From CAZELM01 sp964512995 (GTDB lineage Bacteria; CSSED10-310), in contig CAZELM010000022.1 in NCBI GenBank assembly GCA_964512995.1, forward strand, positions 1 through 64,000: a stretch of DNA of 64,000 nucleotides, given 5' to 3'. Both the position numbers and the translations under genes were made by a program. Positions 62,648 through 64,000 of this stretch are shown in pieces. Below the pieces are notes generated by a model. It was not told where the DNA came from, did no database searches, and saw only the letters and a list, made by a program, of their open reading frames with translations. Within the stretch, counting starts at the first letter, position 1. Every line of letters begins with the position of its first letter.

Positions 62648-63520
62648 TTAATGTGCAATCGACAGATAAATTTCTTCAAGCGGCATATCAACAATCTCTA
62701 TGTTTCCAGCAGCCACCCATTCATCCCGATAAGCTGGCTCATAGCAATCAGTTATGTATACTGTATATTGTTGATGCTCATGCGTTGAGTGAATTTTTAG
62801 ATTACTTAGCGGCTTTGGAAGAGAATTATGATGCCATACGATGATTTTTTTAAAGTGTTGCTTTAGTTTTTCAATGGATTCATTTGCCAGGATTCGACCA
62901 TCCTTGAGAATAGCCAGTTGATCTGCAAACCCTTCGATCTCATTGATACTATGAGTCGTCATAAATATGGATGTTTCTGACGTTTCAATATGGGAGATAA
63001 GTCCCGAAAAAATATCCTTGCGTGCAGCGGGATCGATCCCCGAAAGGGCATCATCCAGGATGATCAATTTGGGGCGATGTGCTAGTGCGAGTAATAAAGC
63101 TAATTTCGCTTCCTGACCTCTGGAAAGCTGGCGAATACGTGACGAAGGGGACAGATTCAAACGTTTCATCAGATCCAACGCGTAGCTATGATCCCATGTG
63201 GCATAAAACCCTTGAACGAATTTCATGATCTGAGAAATCGACATCCATTCGATCATCCGAGGACGTTCTGCAACATAACCGACCTGAGCCCGTATGGCAG
63301 TTCCGTTTTTATTGGATTTCAATCCAAACACATAGGATTGTCCGCCATCGGATTGAAGCATATCCAGAAGGATTCGAATCAAGGTTGTTTTCCCGACACC
63401 ATTGGGGCCAAGCAGAGCCAGAATCTGATTCTGTTCCATCTGTAATGATATTCCTGACAGAACATCTGTTTTCTTGAATTTTTTTCTGAGACCGTCCGTT
63501 TCAATGACATAGTTACTCAT
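62648..63520 (-). CDS. ABC transporter ATP-binding protein
   Basis: About 290 residues. Walker A GPNGVGKTT, signature LSRGQEAK and switch His (MTTHSINEIE) are intact. The Walker B end reads ILDDALSGIDP, so the catalytic Glu usually found in LDEP is Asp here. The C-terminal 70 residues are extra, as in YtrB-like ATPases. It should drive export by the two permeases. The ATG at 63520 has GAGGAG 8 bases upstream and overlaps the GntR gene by 8 bases, so translation is coupled. Confidence 0.9.
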   Translation of the reverse strand: MSNYVIETDGLRKKFKKTDVLSGISLQMEQNQILALLGPNGVGKTTLIRILLDMLQSDGGQSYVFGLKSNKNGTAIRAQVGYVAERPRMIEWMSISQIMKFVQGFYATWDHSYALDLMKRLNLSPSSRIRQLSRGQEAKLALLLALAHRPKLIILDDALSGIDPAARKDIFSGLISHIETSETSIFMTTHSINEIEGFADQLAILKDGRILANESIEKLKQHFKKIIVWHHNSLPKPLSNLKIHSTHEHQQYTVYITDCYEPAYRDEWVAAGNIEIVDMPLEEIYLSIAH

Positions 63521-63941
63521 TGTTGATCTCCTCTGATTCCTGGTTATTGTTGATCTGTCCATAAATCTCTTCCAGTTTTGTCATAAAAATATCTGATGTC
63601 TGTGTACGGGTGAGTTGAAGGTGATAAGCTTGTACAATAGGCTGCTCCATCATCCGTTCAACAATTGATTTGCGATGAGCGAATTGTAATCCGGTATCAC
63701 CGCTGGAGATATAACTGCCTTGGCCCGGCCGGGCTTTTAATAACTCCTGTCTCTCCAGTTCCCGGTATGATTTCGCTACGGTGTTTGGATTGATTTGCAG
63801 TTCGATCGCCAGTTCGCGAACCGTTGGTATACGATCTCCAACCTTTAAACGACCCGATGCGATTTGTGATTTGATCTGGTCAATTATCTGAATATAGATC
63901 GGGATGCCTGATTTTGGATCTACTTTTAAAAACATTGTCAC
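63513..63941 (-). CDS. GntR-family (YtrA-like) transcriptional regulator
   Basis: A 142-residue repressor-like protein. It has a winged helix at the N-terminus (PIYIQIIDQIKSQIASGRLKVGDRIPTVRELA, then NPNTVAKSYRELE) and a short C-terminal tail, which is the YtrA subfamily size. YtrA-type regulators sit first in ABC exporter operons and control them in response to cell-envelope stress or antibiotics. AAGGGGG precedes the ATG. The promoter and operator should be in 63942-64000 or beyond the window; I see no clear inverted repeat in the visible part. Confidence 0.9.
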   Translation of the reverse strand: MTMFLKVDPKSGIPIYIQIIDQIKSQIASGRLKVGDRIPTVRELAIELQINPNTVAKSYRELERQELLKARPGQGSYISSGDTGLQFAHRKSIVERMMEQPIVQAYHLQLTRTQTSDIFMTKLEEIYGQINNNQESEEINNE

Positions 63942-64000
63942 CCCCTTTTCGAATTACTGCTCCTGTTAAAAGCTGATTTTTGTTCAATTATCTTGTTGAA

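Overview
The window comes from an uncultivated-looking, diderm (Gram-negative type) bacterium. Supporting signs are a MipA/OmpV-like outer-membrane barrel, a TonB C-terminal domain, a lipoprotein with a lipobox, Shine-Dalgarno sequences before most genes, and a chromosome-like gene mix with no plasmid or phage core genes. Two exact 100-N gaps show that it is a draft scaffold. Four large secreted proteins end in the same dockerin-like pair of calcium-loop repeats, usually after a Thr-Pro linker. I cannot name the phylum from the sequence alone.

Layout. 1-0.5 kb: a nested 21/42/85-bp tandem repeat, then a threonine-synthase-like gene. 2.1-10.8 kb: two giant secreted proteases in tandem (C25 gingipain-like, then S8 subtilisin-like) built from the same accessory modules. 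11-18.4 kb: a zinc-ribbon protein, a 30-codon ORF, tex, an M29-like protein and a four-PAS hybrid histidine kinase. 19-23.2 kb: a DUF2141-MipA fusion and a UvrD-type helicase with an extra N-terminal nuclease-like domain. 23.3-26.2 kb: a second S8 protease. 26.3-38 kb: a dolichyl-P-mannose-synthase-like GT2, comEA-comEC, a GAF-GGDEF protein, a GT87-like membrane protein, an overlapping operon (GT4-GT4-Smr-small membrane protein), and divergently GT2-dgkA. 38.3-44.2 kb: two paralogous collagen-like secreted proteins facing away from a propeller protein between them; the second carries the gaps. 44.5-48.9 kb: a sulfur module (SLC13-type permease, CstB-like MBL-rhodanese protein, split YeeE/YedE transporter). 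49-53.4 kb: polyprenyl glycosylphosphotransferase, GT2 and an alkaline-phosphatase-superfamily protein. 53.5-59.9 kb: secreted proteins, a Ser/Thr kinase with a TonB C-terminal domain, an EEP-family protein with an EF-hand, and a small lipoprotein. 60-63.9 kb: a GntR (YtrA-like) ABC-2 exporter operon whose larger permease carries a propeller domain.

How it fits together. The window is dominated by surface and secretion functions: secreted proteases, collagen-like fibres, a secreted nuclease or phosphodiesterase candidate, and several glycan genes. The best candidate for something under-described is the family of secreted enzymes sharing a cysteine-containing dockerin-like tail. Other unusual designs are the kinase-TonB fusion, the nuclease-UvrD fusion and the propeller-bearing ABC permease. 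Three copies of an intergenic repeat of the CCCTCACCC/GGGAGAGGG type and one MITE-like inverted-repeat element lie between genes. Protein functions are inferred from recognised motifs; no database search was possible.
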